Assembly: GCA_009760855.2 (NCBI GenBank)
Contig: WPIO01000022.1
Span: 2,423,001 to 2,487,000 of the forward strand
Direction: 5' to 3'
DNA: 64,000 nucleotides
From: Cristatella mucedo
Lineage: Eukaryota; Bryozoa; Phylactolaemata; Cristatellidae
Made by a program: the position numbers and the translations under genes. The stretch's first letter is position 1. The number at the start of each line of letters is the position of its first letter. Positions 63,146-64,000 of the stretch are shown here, piece after piece. The notes below the pieces were generated by a model, which had not been told where the DNA came from, searched no databases, and was given only the letters and a program-made list of their open reading frames with translations.

Positions 63146-63780
63146 CTCGTGCACGAGAATGAAATGTGTGCCACATCCTTTTTTCAATTCGCCAAGATTT
63201 AGTCGTGCCAGGGTTAGCAGCAGCTGGAAGGATGTAGCAGTCTAGCGTGAGATGCCCAGATCCTGCTGCTCGAAATTCCTTGCACGTGGGCTATAGTAAA
63301 CTGTCCTTTCGTGTCCAAATGTAGCATGTCGTACTTGTGAGCTCCCTCTATCCTGTCCTAAAGCCCCCCCCCCGGCAACCCTGCTTGATACTTATGTCTC
63401 GGTTAGTTCGATTGTCAACGTTGTGTGCCATTCTGCAGGCTTCCATAAGAGCACTTTACGTCGGCCTGATCTAGAGAGAGAGAGAGCATCAACTTCAGCT
63501 CTTAGCTCCTCTAGACGGGGATCACAGCAGGCCCGAAAGCTGTCGTGGGCGGTGGGATGACTGCCCGTCATAGCTCACTGTGTACTTCGTAGGAATGTGG
63601 TTTTCGTAGATCTTTACCTACTCGTTGCTGCTCAGCCGTGCTTTAATGCTACCTTATCCTTTAAGAAACCGGTTAATTTTTGGAATTTATCGATTTCTGT
63701 TGCCGAAAAGCTCTCGTGCCAATGAATATGCTGTTGTTTCTCTCATTTAACTATCTGAATTGCTTACGTTTGTTTTTTAG

Positions 63781-63861
63781 GCTCAATATAACTTTTTATA
63801 TACACTGGCATCTGCTATTCTTGGAAGCTCGGATAACTATTCTAACATCATCGGTGTTTAG
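63781..63861 (+). CDS. RPTP exon e20: last helix of D2 and stop codon
   Basis: Acceptor TTTGTTTTTTAG; phase 0 in, 26 codons and TAG, residues 822-847: AQYNFLYTLASAILGSSDNY, then SNIIGV. It matches the usual RPTP end (QYxFCYxxxxEYL...DNYANF) and its 5' boundary falls at the same place as e12/e13 of D1. Poly(A) signal: no AATAAA between the stop and the window end, so the 3' untranslated region may run past 64000. Confidence 0.93.
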   Translation, partial: AQYNFLYTLASAILGSSDNYSNIIGV

Positions 63862-64000
63862 GAACATCGCATGTTGTGGCTCTTTTGGACAGCCACGTTC
63901 TTTTATAGCAGCGTATTATGCTGGGTCGTAGATAAACTCACTAAACTCACTGTGATTGTGGCACTGCCAACTCGACTGTTCGCTAGTTACCAAGCATGCC
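63862..64000 (+). other. Start of 3' untranslated region
   Basis: 139 bases after the stop with no AATAAA. Presumed transcribed by position only. Confidence 0.55.

Noticed and set aside
63439-63474. First choice for the last exon
   Set aside because: Dropped as the main call because 63781-63861 gives a far better match to the conserved RPTP C-terminus (QYNFLY ... SDNYSNI). Kept only as a possible alternative.

Overview
The window is animal (metazoan) nuclear DNA. It has long repeat-filled introns, microsatellites, tRNA-derived SINEs, decayed LINE reverse transcriptases and cut-and-paste DNA transposons. It carries one host gene, on the + strand, for a receptor-type protein tyrosine phosphatase (RPTP) with two tandem phosphatase domains. 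I cannot name the species. The repeat style (LINE/SINE tails ending in ATT runs) fits an aquatic invertebrate, but that is inference.

The gene runs from before the window to a stop codon at 63861. I can place 20 exons (2069-63861). All reading-frame phases agree at every junction, and together they encode 847 residues, 846 of them with complete codons. Order: two Ser/Thr-rich, N-glycosylation-rich ectodomain exons; one transmembrane exon (17335-17419); a basic juxtamembrane exon; the catalytic domain D1 (about exons 5-13), with WPD and HC(X5)R motifs intact; then D2 (exons 14-20), whose catalytic residues are nearly all replaced. The first exon, with the signal peptide, is not visible and is probably upstream.

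Layout: 1-2068, upstream DNA with reversed LINE 3' ends. 2069-7705, a tandem duplication of ectodomain exon plus intron; one copy carries a 1.24 kb (CCTG)n array and the other a SINE with target duplications. 7.7-17.3 kb, a long intron with a palindromic foldback element and LINE fragments. 17.3-37.4 kb, transmembrane exon and D1 exons separated by LINE and SINE debris. 37.7-40.5 kb, a nearly complete hAT transposon. 41-51 kb, D2 exons. 51-62.7 kb, a 12 kb intron with a Tc1/mariner pseudogene and a TIR-bounded array of about 170-bp repeats. 62.7-63.9 kb, the last two exons.

The most interesting points are: the catalytically dead D2 with conserved intron positions; altered phosphotyrosine-loop residues and an acidic insert in D1; the (CCTG)n array with its unexpanded paralogue in the same window; a 99%-identical block inside a much older duplication (gene conversion); a SINE that shares its 3' hairpin with a LINE; and the TIR-bounded satellite element. 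All calls come from reading the sequence and a supplied ORF list. No database search or transcript data was available.
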